Assembly: GCA_963933975.1 (NCBI GenBank)
Contig: CAWVWE010000020.1
Coordinates: 1 to 39,960 of the forward strand
DNA length: 39,960 nucleotides
Source: UBA10364 sp905182675
Lineage (GTDB): Bacteria > Bacteroidota > Bacteroidia > Flavobacteriales > Schleiferiaceae
Direction of reading: 5' to 3'
The position numbers and the translations under genes are program-made. The notes below the pieces were generated by a model, which saw nothing but the letters and a program-made list of their open reading frames with translations, made no database searches and was not told where the DNA came from. Of this stretch, positions 1-7,829 are shown one piece after another (position 1 is the stretch's first letter; the number at the start of each line of letters is the position of its first letter).

Positions 1-1741
1 TCAATACCGCTATGGAACTGTTAGGAGGTGGCGGGAATGCTTGTAGGCCCATTCTCATGTTTTGAAGGGTATCTGTGGGTACGGTTAATAATCCACATCC
101 ACCACCAACTTGAATTGTATATCCGTTTACAGCATTTGGATCAGCAGCTGCGTGCGTATAAGTCTGGGTGCTCCAATCGAAAATTGTATCCACAATGGTG
201 GTTGCACCGAGCGTATCTATGTGGTTAATCAGATAATAATCAAAGTTAAAGCCAGTGTCAGCGCTAGCGACCCAGTCAAATGACACTCCTGAAGCGTCTA
301 GGCTAACACAAGCATCACTGATATCTGGTAGTCTAGGCATGTAATTCAATACCCTAACTACGATTTTCTGGTAGGCAATTCTATTCAAAGGACACTGGTC
401 ATCCTGCATACGTATATAATACGAATACTCAGACTTGAGCGTTCCACACTGATATTCTTGATAGAACAGGTGACTACAGTCAACGTACCAGTTAAATTCT
501 ACTTGGTTAATTCCGGGAAAGGTAAATACACCTCCTACATTACCAGAAGTTATGGTAGCACAAGGAGGGTTAAACAAACAGGCGTTGGCATTGCCATAAT
601 TTGCAGCGGAACTAAGGTTACCACCAGACGCGCTAAAATTAATATTCTGTGAAGAACAATTGGGGTTTGGATAAGGATCTGATGAAGAAATATCAAATCT
701 TACCGTATCACCAGGATATACTTCGGTGTAAAGGTAAATAGTGTCACCGGCTATATTAGTGACCGGGGTTAATATAGTAGGGTTAGCTAAGTTTGGATCT
801 GGTGTGATATCTAAACTCGGTGCTTCGTCCACAAAAGCAGAAGCACACAAGCCTGTACCAGCAGGACATCCTAATGTAACGATAGGTATATCTCTAAAGA
901 TCTCGCCAATTTTCTGACCACATCTCCACTCTTCAATCTTAACACAAGTGGCCCATGAACCTGCAAGAGCTGATTTAAAATTGACTTCACCTGTTGTTGC
1001 GTCAATTGTAACTCCTGTACTACCTGTTCCACTTGGTAAAGGAGATGAAGTTGTATATCCAGTGTTCCAAGTTACCGCAGCTCCTGGCCAAGCGTTTCCC
1101 GCTAACGGAGCTGCCCAATCGTAGTATAGTGAGTCTAAATCTGGATCATAACCTAAGTTGTTATAGACAACGTCAACGTTAGTACAAGAAATCACCTGTG
1201 GATCTTCTAAGAAGTTTGGTGAACTATCAAAACAAGTTGGATTTGCAGCAGTTCCAGCCGAAAGAGGTCCCGTCGCTCCTGGTGGAGTATATGGGTACAT
1301 GACAGCACGAAGTAAATACCCTCCGGTGTTTGTATTTGAAATTGAGCCTGGACGACAACAGCTGTTCCAAGTGAAGTTCCATCCTCCTACTGGAGGTATT
1401 CCCGTTATGGTGATATCCCCAGATCGGTATATATATTTCTGCATTTTACCTGTGCCTGAGATAGCTCCCGCGCAAGTTGTGGTACCTGTATAACAAGCTG
1501 GCACTACATCAGTAGTACTTACATATGCAGCTGAAATAGCAACACCAGCGTTGTTTGCTATAGTTTGGGAACCTGTTCCTAGTGCTATTCCACCACAATC
1601 ACGATAGAGTACCAAGGTAAATTGATATTTACCGTTTGGTTTACATTTCCAAATGATTTCTCCTCCTAAAAGGTGACTGGCAGACCCCTGAACACTAAAT
1701 AGTGTAAGGGCGATGACAACGAATAATCTCTTCAAATTCAT
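1..1741 (-). CDS. Large secreted surface protein of the HLLGGEI family, 5' part only
   Basis: The minus-strand frame is open from an ATG at 1741 to the window edge without a stop (about 580 residues), so the C-terminus lies outside. It begins with a signal peptide (MNLKRLFVVIALTLFSVQGS) followed by SHLLGGEIIWKC. That mature N-terminus recurs in large Bacteroidota extracellular proteins that usually end in a gliding-motility-associated or T9SS C-terminal domain. The visible part is rich in Gly, Thr, Ser, Asn and Cys, as expected of beta-sandwich adhesin-like domains, with repeated YxxAGDT/YPGDTVRF-type stretches. A surface, T9SS-exported role is inferred from family knowledge because the sorting domain is not visible. 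Downstream genes read the same way but are separated by about 120 bp of AT-rich DNA. Confidence 0.8.
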   Translation of the reverse strand, partial: MNLKRLFVVIALTLFSVQGSASHLLGGEIIWKCKPNGKYQFTLVLYRDCGGIALGTGSQTIANNAGVAISAAYVSTTDVVPACYTGTTTCAGAISGTGKMQKYIYRSGDITITGIPPVGGWNFTWNSCCRPGSISNTNTGGYLLRAVMYPYTPPGATGPLSAGTAANPTCFDSSPNFLEDPQVISCTNVDVVYNNLGYDPDLDSLYYDWAAPLAGNAWPGAAVTWNTGYTTSSPLPSGTGSTGVTIDATTGEVNFKSALAGSWATCVKIEEWRCGQKIGEIFRDIPIVTLGCPAGTGLCASAFVDEAPSLDITPDPNLANPTILTPVTNIAGDTIYLYTEVYPGDTVRFDISSSDPYPNPNCSSQNINFSASGGNLSSAANYGNANACLFNPPCATITSGNVGGVFTFPGINQVEFNWYVDCSHLFYQEYQCGTLKSEYSYYIRMQDDQCPLNRIAYQKIVVRVLNYMPRLPDISDACVSLDASGVSFDWVASADTGFNFDYYLINHIDTLGATTIVDTIFDWSTQTYTHAAADPNAVNGYTIQVGGGCGLLTVPTDTLQNMRMGLQAFPPPPNSSIAVL

Positions 1742-1864
1742 GTTTACGTACTTGAACATCGAAAATAAGGTATTATTTTCATTGTTGCAGCGCTAAAGGA
1801 CTATGGATTTTAAACAATGAGTAAACGACTTAATATGCTGATTTAAAACAAATTAATGCGCATA

Positions 1865-2158
1865 CTATCGTTTTGAAATGTTGTTAAATGTGATTTGTCT
1901 TTGTCTAGAACACTTATGGCGACCTACTTCAAAGCTGCGAAGTGCTCTATGCTTTGTAGACCTACCCTGCACCCGTGCCCTCCACATCCGCCAAGAACTA
2001 CTCTTCATTTCGTGGCGCATCAGTGCGATAGTCTCGGCTTCTGAAATACCAAATTGAATGGTAATTGCGTCAAATGGCGTACGATCTTCCCACGCCATCT
2101 CGATAATTCGATCAACCTGTCGATCAGTCAACTTTTCAGCTATTGCAGAACCTTTCAT
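1865..2158 (-). CDS. TIGR03643 family protein (function unknown)
   Basis: A small basic protein of about 97 residues. The core LTDRQVDRIIEMAWEDRTPF, then IQFGISEAETIALMRHEMK and SSWRMWRARVQGRSTKH, matches the conserved TIGR03643 pattern, which resembles a helix-turn-helix fold. The start is set at the internal ATG (2158) because homology begins just after it. An in-frame ATG at 2224 would add 22 residues (MSRKLFVVNEVF...) with no family resemblance, but it cannot be excluded. From memory, family members sit beside cryptochrome/photolyase genes in other bacteria; here those genes are about 22 kb away. No biochemical function is known to me. Confidence 0.75.
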   Translation of the reverse strand: MKGSAIAEKLTDRQVDRIIEMAWEDRTPFDAITIQFGISEAETIALMRHEMKSSSWRMWRARVQGRSTKHRALRSFEVGRHKCSRQRQITFNNISKR

Positions 2159-2318
2159 GTTGCAGTTATGTTTAATATCATATGCATAGAAAACCTCATT
2201 TACCACAAAAAGTTTGCGCGACATGTGAAAGACCGTTCACATGGCGAAAAAAATGGGAGAAAAACTGGGAAAACGTCAAGTATTGCAGTAAAAGATGCAG
2301 TGGGAATAAGTCTTGAGA

Positions 2319-3470
2319 TTATTTATATAAATTCCTTGAAATCACAACTTTTTGAATCTCGGATGTACCCTCACCGATTGTACACAATTTACAATCTCGG
2401 TAGAACTTTTCCACAGGATAATCCTTGGTATAACCGTAGCCGCCATAAACCTGAACTGCCTCATTAGCCACTTCTGTTGAAATCTCAGAGGCATAGAGCT
2501 TACACATTGCGCTTTCCTGAGTCATTGGCTTACCCTCCTCTTTTAGGGCAGCTGCGTGTCGCGTCATTAACTCTGCGCCATAAACCTTCATCGACATTTC
2601 CGCTAACTTAAAACTAACGCCTTGAAACGACCTTATTTTCTTGCCAAACTGCTCGCGCTCATCTGCATACTGAATAGCGGCAAGCATTGCTCCCCTGGCA
2701 ATTCCAAGACTTAAAGCCGCTATTGAAATACGACCACCATCTAGTATTTTCATGGATTGAATGAAGCCCTCTCCCACGTTACCTAAAACATTTTCTTTGG
2801 GTACACGACAATTATCAAAAAACAAGCATGCGGTTTCAGAAGCACGCATACCTAATTTATTTTCTTTCTTTCCTGCTGTAAAACCTGGCGTGCCTTTCTC
2901 AACAACAAAAGCAGTTACTCCTCTGGAATCGCCTTTTTCCCCAGTCCTGGCTATAACAACCGATATGGAAGAAGAAATAGCATGCGTAATCCAGTTCTTT
3001 GAGCCGTTTAACACATAATGATCACCATCCAAAACAGCCGTGGTGTCCATTCCACCTGCGTCAGAACCGGTCCCTGTCTCTGTAAGACCCCAAGAACCTA
3101 TCCATTCAGCAGTGGCGAGCTTTGGCAACCACTTTTTCTTCTGTTCTTCGTTACCAAACTGAAGAATATGACCAGTACATAAACTATTGTGCGCTGCCAC
3201 AGATAGGCCTATTGATCCACATACCTGGGAAATTTCATCAATAATGGTGATATATTCTTGATAGCCTAGACCAGTACCTCCATATTCCTGAGGAACTAGA
3301 ACGCCCATAAAGCCAAGTTGGCCCATTTCTTTAAACAGTTCTACAGGAAAATGCTGACTCTCGTCCCACTCCATTACGTTTGGTCTAATTCTGGATTCTG
3401 CGAAATCGCGGGCGCTTTGACGCACCATCTCTAGTAGTTCTTGACGCTCATCGCTTAGGTTAATTCTCAT
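2319..3470 (-). CDS. Acyl-CoA dehydrogenase
   Basis: At 383 residues this is the normal length for a soluble FAD-dependent acyl-CoA dehydrogenase, which introduces the alpha-beta double bond into acyl-CoA in fatty-acid or branched-chain amino-acid degradation. The N-terminal helical domain runs to about residue 115. The middle beta domain carries WGLTETGTGSDAGG and GSKNWITHA, and the C-terminal domain carries YGGYGYTKDYPVEKFYRD. The expected catalytic base is the Glu of IGEGTSEIQ, as in short- and medium-chain enzymes. Electrons would pass to ETF, whose genes are not in the window. Chain-length specificity cannot be read from the sequence; short/branched chain (butyryl- or 2-methylbutyryl-like) is the best guess. 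A TATATTTG box lies 27 bp upstream, so it probably has its own promoter. Confidence 0.95.
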   Translation of the reverse strand: MRINLSDERQELLEMVRQSARDFAESRIRPNVMEWDESQHFPVELFKEMGQLGFMGVLVPQEYGGTGLGYQEYITIIDEISQVCGSIGLSVAAHNSLCTGHILQFGNEEQKKKWLPKLATAEWIGSWGLTETGTGSDAGGMDTTAVLDGDHYVLNGSKNWITHAISSSISVVIARTGEKGDSRGVTAFVVEKGTPGFTAGKKENKLGMRASETACLFFDNCRVPKENVLGNVGEGFIQSMKILDGGRISIAALSLGIARGAMLAAIQYADEREQFGKKIRSFQGVSFKLAEMSMKVYGAELMTRHAAALKEEGKPMTQESAMCKLYASEISTEVANEAVQVYGGYGYTKDYPVEKFYRDCKLCTIGEGTSEIQKVVISRNLYK

Positions 3471-3496
3471 AAATGCTTTGTGATAAATAGGTTACT

Positions 3497-3504
3497 CAAA
3501 TATA
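3497..3504 (-). promoter_or_regulatory. Bacteroidota-type -7 box TATATTTG for the acyl-CoA dehydrogenase
   Basis: On the minus strand TATATTTG matches the Bacteroidota sigma-A -7 consensus TAnnTTTG exactly and ends 26 bases before the ATG at 3470. I see no good TTTG -33 element at about 19 bases upstream, so support rests on the -7 box and its position. Confidence 0.5.
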
Positions 3505-3570
3505 ACACAGAAGCCCGAAATGAGTTTGCGGTCTCTGAGATGTTCTTGAAATTAATGTCAATATTATCTA

Positions 3571-5262
3571 CTATTTCAATAACTTTTTGTACTTAAATCT
3601 CTTAGGCTCAGAACGTCCCAATCGCTTAAGCTTGTTTTCCTCATATTCTGAGAACGACCCTTCAAAGGAATACACTTCCGAATCACCTTCAAACGCAAGA
3701 ATGTGAGTACACACACGATCAAGAAACCACCTGTCATGCGAAATGATTACCGCACATCCCGCGAAATTTTCTAAGGCCTCCTCTAACGCTCTTAATGTAT
3801 TGATATCAAGATCATTAGTAGGCTCATCAAGCAACAACACATTACCACCTTCTTTTAAGGCCATTGCCAGGTGCAGACGGTTACGTTCACCACCGGAAAG
3901 AATACCTACTTTTTTACTCTGGTCACCTCCAGCGAAGTTAAAACGACTTAAATAAGCCCGTGCATTAGATCGTTGTCCGCCAAGCATAACCTCTTCCGTA
4001 CCATCACCTATCACTTCGAAAATGGTCTTTTCAGGATCCATTTTTTCATGGCTTTGATCGATGTACGATAATTTTACTGAATCACCCACGTTAAAGGCTC
4101 CTGCATCCGGAGACAGTTGGTCCATAATCATTTTGAAAATGGTCGTTTTACCAGCACCATTCGGACCAATTATCCCCACAATACCTGCTGGTGGAAGCTT
4201 GAAATTCAGATTGTCATACAGCAGTTTCTCGCCAAACCCCTTCTTAACACCTATCGCTTCAATAACGTTAGTGCCTAACCTGGGGCCTGCAGGTATAAAT
4301 ATTTCTAGACTACTTTCCTTTTCTTTCTGCTCCTGTCCTAATAGATTTTCGTAGTTGCTGAGCCTAGCTTTACTTTTAGTCTGACGTCCTTTAGGGTTCA
4401 TACGCACCCACTCTAACTCTCGCTCGAGTGTTTTACGACGCTTAGAAGCCTGCTTCTCTTCTTTCGCCATGCGATCTGTCTTTTGATCTAACCAAGAGCT
4501 GTAGTTTCCTTTCCACGGAATTCCTTCTCCCCTGTCTAATTCAAGAATCCATCCAGCAACATTATCTAGGAAGTAACGATCATGCGTCACCGCTATAACC
4601 GTACCCTTATATTGTTGTAAATGTTGTTCTAACCAAAGAATACTCTCTGCATCAAGGTGGTTAGTAGGTTCATCCAAGAGAAGTACTTCCGGTTGTTGGA
4701 TCAACAAACGACACAAGGCTACACGACGGGCTTCACCACCAGAGAGTTGGTCTACAAGTTGATCTGGTGGAGGGCAATTGAGGGCATCCATCGCTCTATT
4801 TAGCATAGTATCTAGCTCCCAGGCATTAGTGGCGTCAATTTTGTCCTGAAGTTCAGACTGGCGGGCCATGAGCTGATCCATCTTGTCTGGATTTTCATAG
4901 ACCTCCGGTAAACCGAACATATCGTTAATTTTATTGTACTCGTCCAAGACAGCAACCGTTTCGGCAGCACCTTCCTTAACAATGTCCAATACGGTTTTAC
5001 CAGCTTCAAGCTGAGGTTCTTGCTCGAGGTATCCAACATTGTAACCCGGAGAAAAAACCACATCTCCTTGATAGTTCTTTTCTACTCCCGCAATAATTTT
5101 TAAAAGCGTTGATTTACCTGATCCATTTAAACCTAGTATCCCTATTTTGGCTCCATAGAAGAAAGACAAATAAATGTCTTTCAGGATAGCCTTGTTATTG
5201 TGTGGCAGAATCTTGCTTACACGAGACATGGAGAAAATGACTTTTTTACCGTCGTCTGACAT
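3571..5262 (-). CDS. ettA: Energy-dependent translational throttle protein EttA (ABC-F ATPase)
   Basis: This 563-residue protein holds two ABC ATPase domains on one chain without membrane segments. Domain 1 has GLNGSGKST (about residues 44-52), LSGGEARRVAL and LLLDEPTNHLD. Domain 2 has GPNGAGKTT, LSGGERNRLHLAMAL and LLLDEPTNDLD. The opening (VIFSMSRVSKILP...) and the arm insertion typical of EttA are present, and E. coli EttA (555 aa) is similar in length. EttA binds the ribosomal E site and gates the first elongation steps according to the ADP/ATP ratio. The start is well fixed because Bacteroidota EttA proteins begin MSDD-KKVIFSMS. Its ATG interlocks on the opposite strand with the ATG of the next gene (shared CATG). 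Confidence 0.95.
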   Translation of the reverse strand: MSDDGKKVIFSMSRVSKILPHNNKAILKDIYLSFFYGAKIGILGLNGSGKSTLLKIIAGVEKNYQGDVVFSPGYNVGYLEQEPQLEAGKTVLDIVKEGAAETVAVLDEYNKINDMFGLPEVYENPDKMDQLMARQSELQDKIDATNAWELDTMLNRAMDALNCPPPDQLVDQLSGGEARRVALCRLLIQQPEVLLLDEPTNHLDAESILWLEQHLQQYKGTVIAVTHDRYFLDNVAGWILELDRGEGIPWKGNYSSWLDQKTDRMAKEEKQASKRRKTLERELEWVRMNPKGRQTKSKARLSNYENLLGQEQKEKESSLEIFIPAGPRLGTNVIEAIGVKKGFGEKLLYDNLNFKLPPAGIVGIIGPNGAGKTTIFKMIMDQLSPDAGAFNVGDSVKLSYIDQSHEKMDPEKTIFEVIGDGTEEVMLGGQRSNARAYLSRFNFAGGDQSKKVGILSGGERNRLHLAMALKEGGNVLLLDEPTNDLDINTLRALEEALENFAGCAVIISHDRWFLDRVCTHILAFEGDSEVYSFEGSFSEYEENKLKRLGRSEPKRFKYKKLLK

Positions 5263-6025
5263 GAACTATAGTATTAAAAAATTAGTACGCATTGTTATTC
5301 TCATGCTAAGTGTATTAGCTAGTGAACAAAGTGCAGCACAAAGTTACATATTGAAAGGGACTGTGGTTGATTCAGATTCGTCTTTTACAATACCTAATTC
5401 CTACGTAGTCAATAACAAGACGTTTGCTGGAACCATTACCAATGGAATAGGCTACTTTGAACTTTCTGTTGCACAGGGGGATACGCTTATATTCTCTAAT
5501 GTTGGTTACCAATTTTACTACCTATCTATTGATTCAAACACCATTCAAAATCGAGATAACGAGTTACTTGTAAAGCTATTTCCAAGAAACTTCCTATTGG
5601 ATGAGGTCAGTATTTACGCTATTACCTCCAATAACCCTAGAACAATGCCGCAACGTAAGCCACTAGTTCCAGCTTCCAGCGATATTAGAACTCCTCAAGC
5701 TGTGGCTCCTACCCTAGCGAACCCATTGGACCTCTTGTACTATAGTTTTGGAAAAAGACCCAAGCAACTCGCTGCACTTAGAAAACTGCAAAAGGAGGAT
5801 TACTACAGAAGGAAGCTTGAAGAAGGTAATAATAGAGTTGTGTTAGAACAATTGACGGGAATTCCAAAAGAGGAAATGCAAGCTTTTATGTTTTACTGTA
5901 AATATTCGGATACAGAAATTAAAACTTTTAATGATTATCAATTCTTAGTCTCGCTTTTAGACTGTTATGCCCTTTATGAAAGAGAAAGAGAACAAGAAGA
6001 TGCATTAGACGAGTTAAACAGGTAG
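5261..6025 (+). CDS. Exported carboxypeptidase-regulatory-like domain protein
   Basis: A 254-residue protein. A signal peptide (MNYSIKKLVRIVILMLSVLA..., cleavage near SAAQS) precedes a short Bacteroidota carboxypeptidase-D-regulatory-like beta domain: LKGTVVDSDSSFTIPNSYVV, then GTITNGIGYFELSVAQGDTL and SNVGYQFYYL (about residues 31-95). The C-terminal half has the YYSFGKRPKQLAAL and YDYRRKL-like charged helical character of uncharacterised periplasmic proteins in this phylum. The ATG at 5261 was chosen over an upstream in-frame ATG at 5174 because the signal peptide starts exactly here. The gene is divergent from ettA with a 2-nt overlap of start codons, so its promoter must lie inside ettA. 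The methyltransferase follows after 4 bp, suggesting co-transcription. Specific function is unknown. Confidence 0.8.
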   Translation: MNYSIKKLVRIVILMLSVLASEQSAAQSYILKGTVVDSDSSFTIPNSYVVNNKTFAGTITNGIGYFELSVAQGDTLIFSNVGYQFYYLSIDSNTIQNRDNELLVKLFPRNFLLDEVSIYAITSNNPRTMPQRKPLVPASSDIRTPQAVAPTLANPLDLLYYSFGKRPKQLAALRKLQKEDYYRRKLEEGNNRVVLEQLTGIPKEEMQAFMFYCKYSDTEIKTFNDYQFLVSLLDCYALYEREREQEDALDELNR

Positions 6026-6029
6026 CACT

Positions 6030-6827
6030 ATGACTATTCACGATTATAGAACCGCGAATCAGGCTTTATGGGACCATTGGGCCCGTTTACATCCTGGTAG
6101 TGATTTTTATCAAAACGAAGCTTTCAAAGCGCACAAAATGTCTTTAAACTCCATTGAGACGGACATCTTACCAAATTTAACTGGCAAGCGTGTTCTTCAT
6201 CTACAGTGTCACTTTGGACAAGATACCATCAGTTTACATACGTTAGGAGCAAATGAAATTGTCGGACTAGATTTCAGCGAGGAGGCAATAAAACAGGCTA
6301 AACTATTAGCGAATGAGTGTAAGGTTCCAGCCACATTTATACAACGCGATGTACTAGACCCTCTAGCAGAACTTCATGGTTCCTTTGATCTCGTCTTTGC
6401 GTCATATGGTGTAGTAGGTTGGCACCCTGATGTTAGTGCTTGGATGGATGCTGCTTTTTCCTACCTAAAACCAGGTGGCGAATTAATACTTGTCGATTTT
6501 CATCCTGTATTATGGATTCTGGATTCTGAATTCAAAGAAATTGTCTACTCTTATTTTAATAGAGGTGTTATTACAGAAGAAAGCGATGGGTCTTACGCCG
6601 CTCCACTTGCAGGCAAAATGGTACACCATACATGGAACCATACCATAAGTGACCTTATTAAACCAATCGTTGATGTTCCAGGTAGGTCCCTGGTCTACTT
6701 CGCAGAGCACGATTGGAGTCCATACGAATTGTTTGAGTCCACTCAACCCGAGCCAAAACGTTACCAAATCAAGGGTAAAGAAGGCCTCTTCCCGCTTGTT
6801 TATGCCATAAAAGCTAAAAAAATGTAA
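6030..6827 (+). CDS. Class I SAM-dependent methyltransferase
   Basis: A 265-residue protein with the Rossmann methyltransferase order. Motif I is VLHLQCHFGQDT (about residues 54-65), with the usual GxGxG glycines replaced as in one common Bacteroidota subfamily. It is followed by the acidic end of beta 2 in IVGLDFSEEAI, and then FDLVFASYGVVGW and YLKPGGELILVDFHP. The C-terminal region (HTWNHTISDLI, HDWSPYELFE) is typical of small-molecule methyltransferases of the Methyltransf_11/25 type. The substrate cannot be inferred. It starts 4 bp after the preceding exported-protein gene and is closed by a strong hairpin terminator. Confidence 0.88.
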   Translation: MTIHDYRTANQALWDHWARLHPGSDFYQNEAFKAHKMSLNSIETDILPNLTGKRVLHLQCHFGQDTISLHTLGANEIVGLDFSEEAIKQAKLLANECKVPATFIQRDVLDPLAELHGSFDLVFASYGVVGWHPDVSAWMDAAFSYLKPGGELILVDFHPVLWILDSEFKEIVYSYFNRGVITEESDGSYAAPLAGKMVHHTWNHTISDLIKPIVDVPGRSLVYFAEHDWSPYELFESTQPEPKRYQIKGKEGLFPLVYAIKAKKM

Positions 6828-6830
6828 ATA

Positions 6831-6863
6831 AAAACCCGGGAGCCATAGGCTCGCGGTTTTTTT
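6831..6863. terminator. Bidirectional intrinsic terminator between convergent genes
   Basis: GAGCC-ATA-GGCTC forms the core of a longer imperfect GC-rich stem, flanked by an A-run on the left and TTTTTTT on the right. It lies 4 bp after the methyltransferase stop and 20 bp beyond the stop of the convergent desaturase, so it can serve both strands. Confidence 0.8.
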
Positions 6864-6882
6864 ATGTGCTAAAACGGATGGC

Positions 6883-7425
6883 TTAAGCTAAACGATCGTT
6901 TGTATGGAATCCGAAAAAACCCACGAATTTCTCTATTCCAACCCAAAAATTTATGCGGTCCAACATTGGATTTAACCAAGGTGAATACGTGCAATATGCG
7001 TTAGTCTCTGGACGTGTATGATGCTTAGCGTGATCACTTGGGCGCTGTAAGACTTTTATATTTTGAAGAAAAGTAACTATACTAGGTTTTTCATCAGGTC
7101 GCTTGTGCGACCACTGGTGTACAATATTTGCATTTGCTCCTAGAAATCCAAAGAACAACCATTGCCAAGAAATCGTACCCGTTGTAAAAAAAACAACAGT
7201 CCACATCAAGGCAACACCTGCCCAACCAGATTTACATAAATACCAATAAGATCTAGTAATCATTTTTCTAGGGTCTTCATGGTGCCAGGTATTAATCTCG
7301 ATCACCGCTTTACCTACAATCGGCATATCTTCTTTACCATAACGGTCCATCCACCAATGCACTATGCCAGTTACAAAATCCAACAAAAAGTACAAGCCAA
7401 CAGCTTGAGCTATAATAATCATCAT
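6883..7425 (-). CDS. CarF/PEDS1 (TMEM189)-type membrane lipid desaturase
   Basis: A 180-residue integral membrane protein matching the lipid desaturase family (PF10520) of Myxococcus CarF, animal plasmanylethanolamine desaturase PEDS1/TMEM189 and plant FAD4. All eight histidines of the CarF/PEDS1 signature appear in the right order: H23 (VHWWMD), H48-H49 (WHHEDP), H103 and H107 (HQWSH), and H132, H135-H136 (SDHAKHH). They are followed by RPETNAYCTYSPWLNPMLDR, close to the animal motif. Such enzymes use a di-metal centre and O2; CarF and PEDS1 form the vinyl-ether bond of plasmalogens. Here the substrate (ether lipid or an acyl chain as in FAD4) is unproven. A hydrophobic stretch near residues 68-98 and an N-terminal helix are consistent with the membrane. 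It is monocistronic and close to carotenoid genes. Confidence 0.85.
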   Translation of the reverse strand: MMIIIAQAVGLYFLLDFVTGIVHWWMDRYGKEDMPIVGKAVIEINTWHHEDPRKMITRSYWYLCKSGWAGVALMWTVVFFTTGTISWQWLFFGFLGANANIVHQWSHKRPDEKPSIVTFLQNIKVLQRPSDHAKHHTRPETNAYCTYSPWLNPMLDRINFWVGIEKFVGFFGFHTNDRLA

Positions 7426-7547
7426 AAACTTGTGTGTTTATTAAAAACAATTTAAACTAAAAATACCAACAAAAACAATGTATAAGTCCTTGAAAGTGAA
7501 AGTTATTCACCAGATTTTACGATAAAGCGAGAAAATAGCGCGATTAA

Positions 7548-7566
7548 TATCTCAAAAATAGAGATA
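7548..7566. repeat. Inverted repeat TATCTC-N7-GAGATA, candidate operator
   Basis: Perfect 6-bp half sites separated by AAAAATA, between the divergent desaturase and padR genes. Dyads of this size are typical sites for dimeric winged-helix repressors such as PadR, which often regulate themselves. Binding by this PadR is only inferred from position, about 260 bp from its start. Confidence 0.35.
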
Positions 7567-7634
7567 CTTAATTCGCAAGATTGCTATAATATATTTTTTA
7601 GTAGTATGTATAGCATGGTACCAACTATTACCTA

Positions 7635-7642
7635 TATCTTTG
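7635..7642 (+). promoter_or_regulatory. Bacteroidota-type -7 box TATCTTTG
   Basis: Exact match to TAnnTTTG, 17 bases before the ATG of the small ORF at 7660 and about 190 bases before padR. No clear TTTG -33 element is seen at the usual spacing. It may drive the small ORF together with padR-pspC. Confidence 0.4.
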
Positions 7643-7659
7643 TCTGAGAACAGTACTGT

Positions 7660-7776
7660 ATGAAAGTGTTGTTAAATAAAACCAGAGATGATGATGGCGC
7701 TGAAGTATCTAGATACCTAGATGGTCCTAGAGCTCAATTCAATGAAGCCCACATGCTCTTCATTAAGGGAGGATAA
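7660..7776 (+). CDS. Possible small protein (38 aa), unknown
   Basis: An ATG-to-TAA frame encodes a soluble, charged peptide beginning MKVLLNKTRDDDGAEVSRY and ending AHMLFIKGG. Support is limited to an exact TAnnTTTG box 17 bases upstream, a reasonable amino-acid composition, and the absence of any other gene in the surrounding 400 bp. I recognise no family. It may also be a chance ORF within the padR leader. Confidence 0.3.
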   Translation: MKVLLNKTRDDDGAEVSRYLDGPRAQFNEAHMLFIKGG

Positions 7777-7829
7777 GACAACGCTACTTACTGTCTACGG
7801 AAATTTTACAATACATAAAACCGCTCACA

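Larger units (their letters stand above)
7426..7829. other. 404-bp AT-rich regulatory stretch upstream of padR
   Basis: No large gene fits here. Visible elements are a 6-bp inverted repeat (TATCTC/GAGATA), an exact TAnnTTTG box at 7635, and a possible 38-codon ORF at 7660-7776. The left part must also carry the promoter of the divergent desaturase; TATTTTTA, a near match to TAnnTTTG, is seen there on the minus strand. Confidence 0.6.

Noticed and set aside
2054..2467. Plus-strand open frame of 137 codons.
   Set aside because: It lies antisense to the TIGR03643 gene and to the acyl-CoA dehydrogenase 3' end, both with clear homology, and its own translation has no recognisable motif.
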